64,000 nt of DNA from Rhizoclosmatium globosum. Taxonomy: Eukaryota > Chytridiomycota > Chytridiomycetes > Chytridiales > Chytriomycetaceae. This document shows, one piece after another, positions 11,396 to 21,186 of this stretch (its first letter is position 1; each line of letters opens with the position of its first letter). The stretch spans positions 558,001 through 622,000 of the forward strand of contig MCGO01000005.1 of NCBI GenBank assembly GCA_002104985.1, read 5' to 3'. The notes beneath the pieces were generated by a model that was not told the DNA's origin, made no database searches, and worked only from the letters and a program-made list of their open reading frames with translations. Both the position numbers and the translations under genes were made by a program.

Positions 11396-11459
11396 GCTGT
11401 GCTTGGGTGATACAAGCTGTGTGCGGGGAAAAACAAGAGACGGTGGAGTGGTGGGTGGG

Positions 11460-11670
11460 AGTCTCAAGTTTTTCGTCTGGAGATGGTAGCAGGAGCAGGA
11501 AGCGAGGGGAGGACGGAGTCGAGACAAGTTTTGTTTGCGAGGACTGGGATTGTCTCGGCAACTTGGAAAAATTCTTGTCTTTGACGCGCCTCCCGCCCAG
11601 TCGACTTCCTTCCAGCCACGATGGCCCCACAAATCCCCACTGCGTAAACTTGCTTTAGGATTGGTATCAA
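11460..11670 (-). repeat. A2 internal repeat of the YR retrotransposon
   Basis: A 211-bp copy of the left repeat at 15062-15272, identical by eye. It abuts B1 exactly at 11670/11671. The B1-A2 junction is what a circular intermediate joined end-to-end would contain. Confidence 0.9.
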
Positions 11671-11899
11671 CCATCAAACGGCACCATCCAGACGAAGCGA
11701 AGGCACATGAAGTGGTGGGAACAGAAGCGAATAAAGAGATAGTACTGAATTTATTGGGTTCAAAGACCAAACTGGAAAATGTGTAGGTGTGGAAAACACC
11801 CGCAACATCGACAGCAAGATGGTAATGCACCCAAGAAAGCAGCAACAAGAGAACACCGGTGAGGCCTACGTAGAAGTAGGGCCCCACGTGTGGCGCCTA
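11671..11899 (-). repeat. B1 internal repeat of the YR retrotransposon
   Basis: A 229-bp direct repeat of B2. Its inner edge overlaps the last three bases of the recombinase frame, so the stop codon lies inside the repeat boundary. Confidence 0.88.
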
Positions 11900-13033
11900 T
11901 ACCGGCCCTACAATGGAGGAGTGCTCATGGAAGGCCTTTGGGGATGCCAGGGGCAGGAGACCACCGGTGATGAGAGAACTGATTGAAGCAGGCTTAGAGA
12001 GCAAAGCTCTTTGCAGAGCTGGAAATTCACGGATGTATAGTTGCCAGGTGTCTGACGACCAACGTCCTTGGATTTGAATGGCACTGGCAGGACACCCAGA
12101 GAGAGCCATGTGAGTGGCACCGCCCGCACGCAGGCATTTAGAGCCGACTGATTTTCCCAAAGCTTGGCTTAGGACACCGAGGAACCAATTGCGCGTTGGG
12201 ACTGAGCCATCATCTTTCAGAAAAAGGACGTCAAAGGCGAGGCTGTGCGTGACGCTCCTCCTGTGAATGTATTCCTTAAGTACTCCAACTGTATCGACGT
12301 GCGGGTGATGCGCGTTGGATTGTTTGTGAATATACACAGTCAAACTCTTTCCTGTCTGACGGGGCTTGTGGGCCCGCAGTTTGTAGGACACGAAAGAGGA
12401 AGCTTCTGAGATAAGGTGGGAGTCAGCGTCAAGGGATGAGAGTTGAATGCGTTTCCATGGACAGATGAGAGCGGTGTCATCATAGTCGGTTAGTTCTGCT
12501 AGGCGATGCAACCCGAAGAAGCCGGCAACAAGGAGAGCACAGAAAAGTTGCCGATTAAATAAAGATAACGTGCCGAAGGGAAGGGCAAGCAGAGAAGCGA
12601 CATCCTGGATGGTCAGATAGAAGGAGGCTGGTGCTTCAGGGAGGTTGAGGCGGACTCTCTCTTTTTCGATAGCAAGGAGTGTAAGCTGGAGACGTTTGCT
12701 GAGTCTGATAGAGTTCCAGTCGTCAAAGCCAAACGATGTGTAAATGGCTCCAAGACCTCCTAACCAGGTGGATATAGACGAAGCTGGGTAGCCGCACCAG
12801 TGCATCCAAGATGACCAAAGAATCAAGCATTCTGTAGAGTCGGGCAGTCCAGAGGTGGAGACACCTGGGACTGAGGAGGTGAACCTTAGCCAGTGGGTCC
12901 AAGCAGCATGGTGCGACCGGATGGTCGTTGATTCGAATGCAGACGTCAGGAGTTTTGCTGCCAATCTCTTGAGAGCTGTGACAGAGATGGGCTTTGGTTG
13001 GCGCCTTTGGTTGGTGACTTTTGGAGTGAACAT
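11897..13033 (-). CDS. Tyrosine recombinase of the YR retrotransposon
   Basis: An intact 378-residue frame starts at the ATG at 13033. The C-terminal half is a tyrosine recombinase catalytic domain: the first Arg is in FFGLHRLAEL, the second in KCLRAGGATHM, and the nucleophilic Tyr in WSSDTWQLYIRE. In the usual HxxR box the His position is Lys (KCLR), a change seen in some members of the superfamily. The enzyme would integrate a circular DNA intermediate by strand exchange, explaining the absence of an integrase and of target duplications. It lies 60 bp downstream of the RT frame. Confidence 0.92.
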   Translation of the reverse strand: MFTPKVTNQRRQPKPISVTALKRLAAKLLTSAFESTTIRSHHAAWTHWLRFTSSVPGVSTSGLPDSTECLILWSSWMHWCGYPASSISTWLGGLGAIYTSFGFDDWNSIRLSKRLQLTLLAIEKERVRLNLPEAPASFYLTIQDVASLLALPFGTLSLFNRQLFCALLVAGFFGLHRLAELTDYDDTALICPWKRIQLSSLDADSHLISEASSFVSYKLRAHKPRQTGKSLTVYIHKQSNAHHPHVDTVGVLKEYIHRRSVTHSLAFDVLFLKDDGSVPTRNWFLGVLSQALGKSVGSKCLRAGGATHMALSGCPASAIQIQGRWSSDTWQLYIREFPALQRALLSKPASISSLITGGLLPLASPKAFHEHSSIVGPV

Positions 13034-13093
13034 TTTGGAAGGACAAAGACTGGCAAAGACAGATTTATTTTGGAGTAGAACCAGAAAAATGTG

Positions 13094-15232
13094 TCACTTG
13101 AATGCCAAGTTGAACGGAGCGGTGAGTGGTAAGAGTTCGTCTTGCGATAGTTCGAAAGTTGTAATTCCTGGGCAGAGGGACTTGACTAGATTCAGTTGAC
13201 GTCTCGAACCCGCGTCGGCGATGACGTTCCTCTTTCCTGGTATGTAGAGGACCCTTGGGGAAAACCCGTGGGTGGCCTCTAGGAGCACAAAAGACTGAAG
13301 GATGGCTAAGTTGAGATCGACTGAGGAGTGGAGCGTGTCAAAATTGGCACGAGCTCCTTGGTTGTCACAGAAGCCAAGGATACGAGAGCCTGGTAAAGAT
13401 TTTTCGACAGCTAGATAGAATGCCATTGCTTGAGCGTAGAGTTCAATTGATCCGATGTGCATGCCTTTACCATTGAAGCAGAAGCCGTCGGACTCGAGCG
13501 TGCCATCGTACCAATAGTAATACAGACGGTTAAACTGAGGGAACCAAATGGCAAAGCCGTAGGGGCATGCGTCGGCGTAGAAGACTAAATCTGCAGATTT
13601 CATGTACCACGCTTCTTGGAGGAACATTCGAGACGGTTTTGCTGCTGAGACGTATGACCAGATGTATTCCAATGAGGTAATGACTGGCTTAGTTGGGGTC
13701 AAAGATCTAGATGAGATGCCACCTGCTTTTGCCATCACTTTGTAGAGGGAGCCAAACCAAGGTTTTAGGAGAACGTGCACGTTGCAAGCCCAGTTAAGAT
13801 AGCCAGTGAGAGCATTCCATTCTTTTAAACGTCTTGGGAGGGTTGGAGAGGAAAGCCAATCACTTATCAAAGTAAGGAGACCGACTTTACTTTTCTCGGT
13901 GATTGAAATGGTGAGGTCTGATGAGTTGAGGACAAAGCCGGTAACAGTGATAACTTGACCGTATTCGTCCTTTTCGTCAGATGTTGGTATACTAAGACTG
14001 TGAATGAAGTCTTTGAGCTTGACCATTGGTTCTGGAGGCACCATGTTGTCGTGGTCAACTTTCTTTTGAAGGCAGGCTCCAAAGAAGTCGTCCATGTACA
14101 CTAGAACTAGAATCTTGAGAATATGGGTCGCATACCACACAATCAAATGGCTGATAGCAGAGGTGAAGAGGAATGGCCCTGTTCTAACCCCAAAAGATAT
14201 ACAGTAGTCCAAATAGAAGTTCCCATTCCAAAAGATCCAATGCAGGCCCTGGAGGACGGGGTGGAGTGGAAGGAGGCGAAAAGCACCTTTCACATCAACC
14301 TTCCAAATGACTACGACATGATCGTCAGGGCAGGAGCTGTGTAAGTTGCGCAGGAATGGTAGGAGGTCGTTTGGAGTGTCGTAACGAACTTTAGCTTCGG
14401 CAGGGCTGATGAACGAATTAAAAGATCCGCCTTCGTAATCCCTAGACAAGTTATAAATCAGACGATGTTTGTCCCCTTGTTCGAGAACAAATGTGGGGAC
14501 AGTTGAGCAGAATTGCGGAAGTTTGGCAAAGGGACCAGCCATCCGTCCTGCTGAGAGTTCTTTCTCAACCTTTTCTTTCAACTCGAGGCTGAGCTCTGGT
14601 GAAAGCAAGTCGGGCGAGTGGCGAAGCCTAGGTTTTTGGGGGCGATCTAAATCGCCTTGGCCTGTCCAGAAACCTTCTGTGAAGCCACGAACCACGGATT
14701 GTATGTAAGGCTTATTTGGGTGAATGCTAAAGGCGGTGGAGAAAGCTTCGATGTTGATTGGTGTGACTACTTTGAAGATGTTGAGACTTTTGTAGTAGGA
14801 CAGTATTGATTGAAAGCTGGTGTTATCAACTGGCGGGTGAGGGAGGGGATCACAAGTGGTGGTATTGTGTGCTGAATGGACGAAGCCGTTGAATGCTGGG
14901 TTGAAGACGCGGCCACGACACCAGTTGGGTTTCATCATTGCGTTGTTTATACCTTGATCTTTTACGGACCAAGCATGGTCATAAGGAAGAACTGGCCCAA
15001 AGTAGTCACCAAGATCGTCAAGTGCGCTTTTGTGGCGAATTGCGTCAAGGGCTGCTTTTGAAGTCTCAAGTTTTTCGTCTGGAGATGGTAGCAGGAGCAG
15101 GAAGCGAGGGGAGGACGGAGTCGAGACAAGTTTTGTTTGCGAGGACTGGGATTGTCTCGGCAACTTGGAAAAATTCTTGTCTTTGACGCGCCTCCCGCCC
15201 AGTCGACTTCCTTCCAGCCACGATGGCCCCAC
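13094..15232 (-). CDS. Reverse transcriptase/RNase H of the YR retrotransposon
   Basis: The uninterrupted frame is about 712 codons, but its upstream part has no ATG: 15232 is a GTG and the first in-frame ATG is at 14938. The fingers/palm domain has RLIYNLSRDYEGGSFNSF, WKVDVKGAFRLLPLHP and the catalytic LVYMDDFFGACL. An RNase H-like domain follows (VFYADACPYGFAIW, IELYAQAMAF, GFCDNQGARANFD and LYIPGKRNVIADAGSR), supplying the acidic residues in the usual order. Starting at 14938 would keep both domains. The extra 98 codons come largely from repeat A1 and are Ser/Arg/Pro-rich. They could be joined by splicing to an upstream start or could stand in for Gag; this is unresolved. Confidence 0.9.
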   Translation of the reverse strand: MGPSWLEGSRLGGRRVKDKNFSKLPRQSQSSQTKLVSTPSSPRFLLLLPSPDEKLETSKAALDAIRHKSALDDLGDYFGPVLPYDHAWSVKDQGINNAMMKPNWCRGRVFNPAFNGFVHSAHNTTTCDPLPHPPVDNTSFQSILSYYKSLNIFKVVTPINIEAFSTAFSIHPNKPYIQSVVRGFTEGFWTGQGDLDRPQKPRLRHSPDLLSPELSLELKEKVEKELSAGRMAGPFAKLPQFCSTVPTFVLEQGDKHRLIYNLSRDYEGGSFNSFISPAEAKVRYDTPNDLLPFLRNLHSSCPDDHVVVIWKVDVKGAFRLLPLHPVLQGLHWIFWNGNFYLDYCISFGVRTGPFLFTSAISHLIVWYATHILKILVLVYMDDFFGACLQKKVDHDNMVPPEPMVKLKDFIHSLSIPTSDEKDEYGQVITVTGFVLNSSDLTISITEKSKVGLLTLISDWLSSPTLPRRLKEWNALTGYLNWACNVHVLLKPWFGSLYKVMAKAGGISSRSLTPTKPVITSLEYIWSYVSAAKPSRMFLQEAWYMKSADLVFYADACPYGFAIWFPQFNRLYYYWYDGTLESDGFCFNGKGMHIGSIELYAQAMAFYLAVEKSLPGSRILGFCDNQGARANFDTLHSSVDLNLAILQSFVLLEATHGFSPRVLYIPGKRNVIADAGSRRQLNLVKSLCPGITTFELSQDELLPLTAPFNLAFK

Positions 15233-15272
15233 AAATCCCCACTGCGTAAACTTGCTTTAGGATTGGTATCAA
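15062..15272 (-). repeat. A1 left terminal repeat of the YR retrotransposon
   Basis: The 211-bp 5' terminus of the element in its own orientation, identical to A2. The frame of the RT protein runs into this repeat, so the repeat is partly coding. The outer flank is an A run on the plus strand (15273 onward). Confidence 0.9.
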
Positions 15273-15461
15273 AAAAAAACAAACTGATTGCTTTCCCCCC
15301 TTATCTGTGCTCTCCAACGAACAAGGCACCAAGCATGTGACCTTTCTTTGGATTTTGTTCAAATCAAGGAGATGGCTCTCGATCTCTCATTACTTGGTGA
15401 CAAATTTTGTTCGCACCAACCGCAGCAGGCGCCCATTTGACTTCATCACAAAGACCGACCG

Positions 15462-18400
15462 ATGCCAGCGCCACCGTTTCCCACGCTGTCGCCTGAACCG
15501 GAGGTGTCAAACCTGGGCACAGTTGAGAATGCAACGTCTGGATCGCGGTATGTTCTTCAGCGCAAGAAGGGCGAAGGAGCCTTCTCGACGGTGTACGCCG
15601 CCGTCGTTGTTTCTGCGCCGGACGCGGGGCTCCACGGACGGGCGATGCAGCCAATGGCGCCACCGTCTCTGCGCGTGGGCCAGGTCGTTGCCGTGAAGCG
15701 CGTGGCGACAAAGAACTCAAAGCGAAAGGCAAAGGCCCTTTCCGCCGGCCGCTCGGCTTCGAACGCTCGCTCGTTCTCGGCTTCGAACAACTCGGCAAAG
15801 GGCGTGGGCCTCAGCGACACGGCCGATCTGGGCCTCGCCGAATGTGATCTGCTGCGTCGTCTCACCTGGACAACACACATCTTTGTTGCAGGCGATAAGC
15901 CAAAGGACGAGCAGGACCTGGATGATCTGCGCAAGGCTGAGGCGGATGCAATCAAGGATGTCGAGCGTGAGATTGGTGCGGGTGGTGGCGTTGTGAAGCT
16001 GTACGAAGTCATTGAAACAGAAGACTCTCTCTTCTTTGTCATGGAGTTTTGTGCTATAGGTGTGTGTTATTTTGAGCGGCAGCATCATGCCTGCTCTTTG
16101 TATCCATCTCATCATGGATACTAACCCATCTTGTATCTCACCCACTTGCTAGATCTCTTCCATTGTATCACTTCTCGAACTGGACTCCCAACTCATATTG
16201 TTAAAGATTTGTTCACTCAAATTGCGAACGCTGTCCACTTCTGCCACGAAAACGGCGTCTTCCACAGGTTTGTAACATCTCTCATAATTATGTCATCACC
16301 AGCTATCTCCTTTTGCTCCTTGCCCTTCTTTATATGTTAGATTATTTGAAGTAATCGTATTTGTTGCAAACAGAGACCTTAAACCAGAAAATATTCTGAT
16401 CGATACCAATGATTTCTCTGTGAGACTTGCAGATTTCGGTCTTGCCACAGATGAAGACTGGTCAGACAACTTTGGCTGCGGTTCAGTACGATATATGGTA
16501 AGTTCCCGTCTTGTGGCCCCCTTAATTTGGCGGCTGAAGTCAAAAAAAACCCTTGTTTGCACTTGATTGACAATCGTATCACAGTCACCAGAATGCCTCG
16601 GAATCCCACTGGACACCATCTTAAAACCATCAACACCCACATCTCAATCTTCTCAAACACCGGCAAAACCTGGTTATTCACCTCAAAAGAACGATGTATG
16701 GTCGCTTGGTGTCATTCTTATCAATCTCCTCTTTGCCCGAAACCCCTGGCATTCCCCTAAGGACGCTTTCTGTGCTCAACAATATCTATACCGCCGTGAA
16801 CCTGCCCTCAAACAAGAGTTTGGTTTGTCAGATGAGTTTGATGCAATTTTGCGACGATGCTTTGATGCCAACCCTGAGACACGATGTTCTGTGCTCGAAT
16901 TGAGAGATCTAGTATGGGGATGCAAAGTGTTTGTGGAAGGTGAAGAGGAGGATGATTCATTCTTGCCTGTGGTTCCCCCAGCACCTCCAACCCAATGGGG
17001 AAATGTGAAGAAAGTGTATTTGGGATCCGAGCACCGTGGACCGACTACTGTTTCTGCGTTTAGTGACTCTGTTGTCGCTGGAAGTAGTGCTCATCAAGCT
17101 GGATCTGGTGGAAGCCGTAGGGATTCCACAACGGAGTCTGTTGCTTCTGAGAAAACCTCAGCCTCTCGGCCTCATTCGCATCTTCATCAACACCATACCC
17201 CTGGCTCTGGAGGTGCCAAGAAGAAGGTTGCTATGAGTGTTTTGCAGAAGTTACTCGTGACGGATGAACCCGTTGTCTATGGAAGCAATGTGTCAACGCC
17301 TGCAGGGACCCCAGCGCCACAGTTTACCAAAGGTGTGGAGATGAAGTTTGGAGATTCAGCTTTTAGTGGATTGAGCACAAGTTCGGGTGAGGAGGATGAA
17401 GATGAGGTGGATGATGTTCGACCATTACCAACCTATCCAGTAAACACCCACGGTCTCGCAAATCGTATCAGCGTAACAAATACGTCAAGAATGGAAACAA
17501 GGCCTTATGTTGCGACTCGTGAACGTTCATCTTCTTTGAGCAACAATGCAAGACCCGCTGCCGATCAAATTCACAATTCGCCTGAGTTGCGCCCCGTCAC
17601 TCGCGATCGCGCTGGTTCGTTTAATAGCAACCACTCTTTGAATCATGACTCCGAGTCTCGATCTTCTCCATCCCAACAACCTGCTCCAAGACCGCCTTCC
17701 ATTGCAGGTACTCTCTACAAAGGTCTCTCTGCAATGGGAATAAATGTAGCTTCAAAAGCGCCAGCTCCTCAAGAAACAGCTCCGACTTCTACTGCTGTTT
17801 TGGTGAAAGGACTCTCCGCAATGGGCGTTTCGGTTGCACAGCCAAAAGTAGCTGCCGGACAGCAGCAAGAACCAAGTCCAATTTCGTCTCCACACCACCA
17901 TCAAACCTACCAAAGCCATCATCCTGCGGCAGCCAACCTTCGCTTGAACTCTACCGCATCATCCCCTCCACAACTCCCTTCTCCAGGTCAAAGGACACCA
18001 GTCAACACGGTTCCTTTCCCATACCAACCAACAAGAGAAGCACCATCGTATGCTGCCCCGGCAACATTTGTTCCCCGCCCAAGAATGGGAAGTAATGAAC
18101 AAGCCATCACATCGTCCCCCATCACCACAACATTCGTCGAAGACGTTCCGCGCCCATCGGCTAGTACCAAATCAATCAGCAATAATGCACGCAACCGTTT
18201 AAGTATGGCGAGTAACGGGTCTGGAAGCAGTTTGTATTCCCAGGATGTTCCTGGACCCGCCTCGAGCACCACATCAAGACAGCGTCCTGTTCGTGGGGTT
18301 TCCTTAAATCCTGAAGAGGATGTTATTAGTGCGTATGCAAACATCACGTCACCAACAATGACTGGTGAGGATGATGATTTGACAAGTGTTTTGTCGGGGG

Positions 18401-18492
18401 ATGGAGAGTATAATACTGTGTTTGGTCGACCGAAACCAAAAGTGAGATCGAGTGTGGAGTATTTGGGCGGCCCTGGATTGTTTAAGGCTTGA
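15462..18492 (+). CDS. Ran1/Ksp1-like serine/threonine protein kinase
   Basis: Exons 15462-16059, 16153-16267, 16374-16497 and 16585-18492 give 914 residues. The kinase domain has the Gly-rich loop KGEGAFSTVYAA, VVAVKRV, then a basic Ser-rich insert. VMEFCAIDLFHC, HRDLKPENILI (split by an intron), DFGLATDEDW and GCGSVRYMSPECL follow. The GCGSxxYMSPEC activation segment is typical of the fungal Ran1/Pat1-Ksp1-Vhs1 group, which couples nutrient status to growth and differentiation. The last 500 residues are Ser/Pro/His-rich and disordered, with two similar KGLSAMG repeats (about residues 645 and 680). Exon 1 is more GC-rich than the rest of the gene. Confidence 0.93.
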
Positions 18493-18716
18493 TTTGATGA
18501 ATGAGGTTGCGTAGTTTTTGTTTTTTTGATGATGGTGTTTCCCTATTTTTATTTGATTTTGTTTGAGAGTTGATAGAAGGTCTTGCTATGAAATATAGAA
18601 GTTATAGAACAGAATAGGATTCTCTTTTTCTTTTTTGTTTTATGTTGATTTGGGTGCACCGCTTCCAAAGACCGTTGAACCAACTCATCCCACCACTTTT
18701 CACGAAGCCACACCGA

Positions 18717-21096
18717 ATGAGCACCACCGCCGCGGCTTCCTCGTCTGCGACAAAGCGAACTGCCGATGACGCCACAACCGACGCCGCCGCGAAGAAGGCA
18801 AAGACAACCGTCACTGTCGAGCAGCTTCTCGCCCTTTCCGGCGTCCCAGCCGATCGCTCTTATCTCCTTGAAACTGACGTTGGAATCTCAACCTTCCTCA
18901 ACCCGCTTCAAACTGCCGGCCGTCTGACTGCCATCATCAAACATCGGTTAGTCTGAAATCTTAAGTCTCCCTAGCAAAACTAACAACGACCCTTGACCAG
19001 CTTCACAGACTTCCTCGTGAATGAAGTTGACCCCGCTGGAAATGTGCTCCATCTGACTGCCGAAGACTCCGCAACACAACAGAAACCATCGTCAAAAGAG
19101 AAATTCGACATTGCCTCCATCGATGAATCTGTGTGGACGGAATTGAAATCGTTCTTTGACGACGACGCGCAGGACGCAGCTATTGAAAAGGTGAAGGAAA
19201 TACTGGTCAATGGGCCGCCGAAATTCGCGAGAAAGAAGGGCCACAATAACCGTGATGGTAAAGACACCAAAAAGGAAGAGGAGGAAGAGGAGGAAAAGAA
19301 GGAGCCTGAACTCCTGACAAAAGTGTATGCTGTTAAGGAGGACCGTGTGAAAGTCTACGACTTTTTCAAGAAACACTTTTTTGAGCGCCTTTCAACCGAC
19401 TCGAGAAACACACAGAGAATCTGTGTTCGCGCATTCACGAATCGAGATCGTGAGTTCTATTTTTGTTTCGCAGATTGGTTAATTTTTGAAAAAAAGGCCA
19501 ACGATCTCTTCCTCGTCCTGATTTTTCTGCGTCTGGCCCTGGAGAGCACTTGTCGTTTATTTTGTACAAAGAAAACAAGGATACGATGGAATGTTTGAAT
19601 CAACTTGCTCGTGTGACGGGAACGTTGTCAACGGCTTATACATTTGCGGGAACAAAGGACAAACGTGGAGTGACTGTGCAGAAATGTAGTGGATACCGTG
19701 TTTATCAGTCAAAATTGGAGGGTGCTTATTTGGGACCTGGTGTCAAAATTGGGGGATTCAAGTTGAGTTGATTGCTATAGAGAGAAAATAGTTACTAATA
19801 TTGTATGCATAGATATGTCAAAGACAGAGTCAATCTCGGAGACTTGTCAGGAAACGAATTCGTGATCACTTTACGTGATGTAGCTTTGGCAACTGACCAC
19901 GAAACCGAAACGGACATCCCAAAGATCCTTGAAACCTCGCTTACATCTCTTGCTGAATCCGGATTCATCAATTACTATGGAATGCAACGATTCGGAACCC
20001 GAAATATTTCTACCCACCAAGTTGGATTGGCGATGCTTGCGTCTTCTTGGGAGACTGCCGTTGATATTATTATGATGCCTAAAGGCGATGAAAAGCCAGA
20101 CTTTGTGGCGGCAAGAAACTTGTGGATGGAAAAACGCGATTACAAGGAGTGCTTGAAAGTTTTCCCTCGATCATGTATCGCAGAACGTGCGATTTTAACT
20201 GCAATGCAAAAAAGCAAGAGATCAGATGATTATTACGGAGCTCTTCAAGCTGTAAGTTTTGATTTGGTGTTGGTATCCATGCACTCAAACAAGGGTTTCT
20301 CTCAAAATAGATTCCAAGAAATCTGCGGTTAATGTACCTTCATGCTGTCCAAAGTTTCGTCTGGAACCATGCTGCCTCTGAGCGCATCCGCTTGTACGGA
20401 AACAAAGTCGTGAAAGGCGACTTGGTTGCAAAGTTCAACCCTCTCGCCCAATCCAACGCTTCCAAAGTAACTCCAGAAGATACCGGCGATGCAGAAGCCG
20501 CTGAAATTACAGCCATCGAAGAACACCGACAGGGCCGTATGATTGAAGTGGAACTTGTCGAAACGGATGAACAAGCAGCTACCAAAAGTATTGAAGATCT
20601 CGTGTTGCCTTTACCCGGCCATGCAGTCAAATACCCCACCAACGAGATTGGAGAGTTTTACAAATCGTTTATGGCTAAATATGGATTGGATCCACATGAT
20701 ATGAAGAGAAAGCAGAGGGAAACTTCGTTGACTGGAGACTATAGGCGTGTCATCATCAAGCCAAAGAATGTTTCATGGAAGTCATTGCGATATGATGACC
20801 CCAACTTCCCGCTTTCAATGACCGATTTGGACCGTATTAATGGTGCTCCTGAGCCTGTGTCTATTCCAGGTTCGTATTTATTAGCATTAGCTTCTCTTAT
20901 CTTACTTGTTCTCTTTACAGATGGAAAGCGTCTTGGTGTAATTGTGTCCTTTACGCTTGAAACTAGTTCATATGCAACTATGGCTCTGAGAGAAATCTTA
21001 CGGTCTGATACGGGTGCTGGATTCCAATCTGTCATGTCAAATAAGTCCAAGGTTGAGACAGATGCTGAGCGCACGGCGTTGGAGGATTCGGCTTGA
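18717..21096 (+). CDS. PUS7: tRNA/mRNA pseudouridine synthase Pus7 (TruD family)
   Basis: Exons 18717-18946, 19001-19449, 19497-19761, 19813-20251, 20311-20869 and 20921-21096 keep phase throughout and give 705 residues, close to yeast Pus7. TruD-family landmarks are FTDFLVNEVDPAGNVLHL, HLSFILYKENKDTMECL, the catalytic aspartate in FAGTKDKRGVTVQKCSGYR, GNEFVITLRDV and FINYYGMQRFGT. The enzyme isomerises uridine in UNUAR-type sites of tRNA, U2 snRNA and mRNA. The N-terminus is Ala/Lys-rich and could act as a nuclear signal. The third intron boundary (acceptor at 19496) was chosen because it is the only one that restores the conserved frame; a CAG at 19471 does not. Confidence 0.95.
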
Positions 21097-21186
21097 GAAT
21101 CCAATTTTTTATGTTTTTAATGTACTCAACGAAATATACTGTTATTATTGGGACCAAAAACTATGAAAAATGGAATGACGAGACAT

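Larger units (their letters stand above)
11166..15272 (-). mobile_element. DIRS-order tyrosine-recombinase retrotransposon, Ngaro/PAT-like
   Basis: The element reads on the minus strand and is about 4.1 kb. It has a left repeat A1 (15062-15272), an RT/RNase H frame and a tyrosine-recombinase frame. At the right end come B1 (11671-11899), A2 (11460-11670) and B2 (11166-11395). This A1-ORFs-B1-A2-B2 split direct repeat is the hallmark of Ngaro and PAT elements, as opposed to the inverted repeats of DIRS1. A1 and A2 are 211 bp each and identical by eye; B1 and B2 differ by one C. There is no target-site duplication, as expected for recombinase-mediated insertion. Both frames are undamaged, which suggests a recent insertion. 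No separate gag or methyltransferase frame is visible. Confidence 0.9.

Noticed and set aside
11166..15272. LTR retrotransposon or Crypton interpretation of the element
   Set aside because: There are no LTR pair, integrase or protease, and a Crypton would lack RT; RT/RNase H plus tyrosine recombinase with split repeats fits only the DIRS order.
19471..19475. Use of the TTTCGCAG acceptor in PUS7 intron 2
   Set aside because: It puts the next exon out of frame with the conserved HLSFILYKENKDTM block; the AG at 19496 keeps it.
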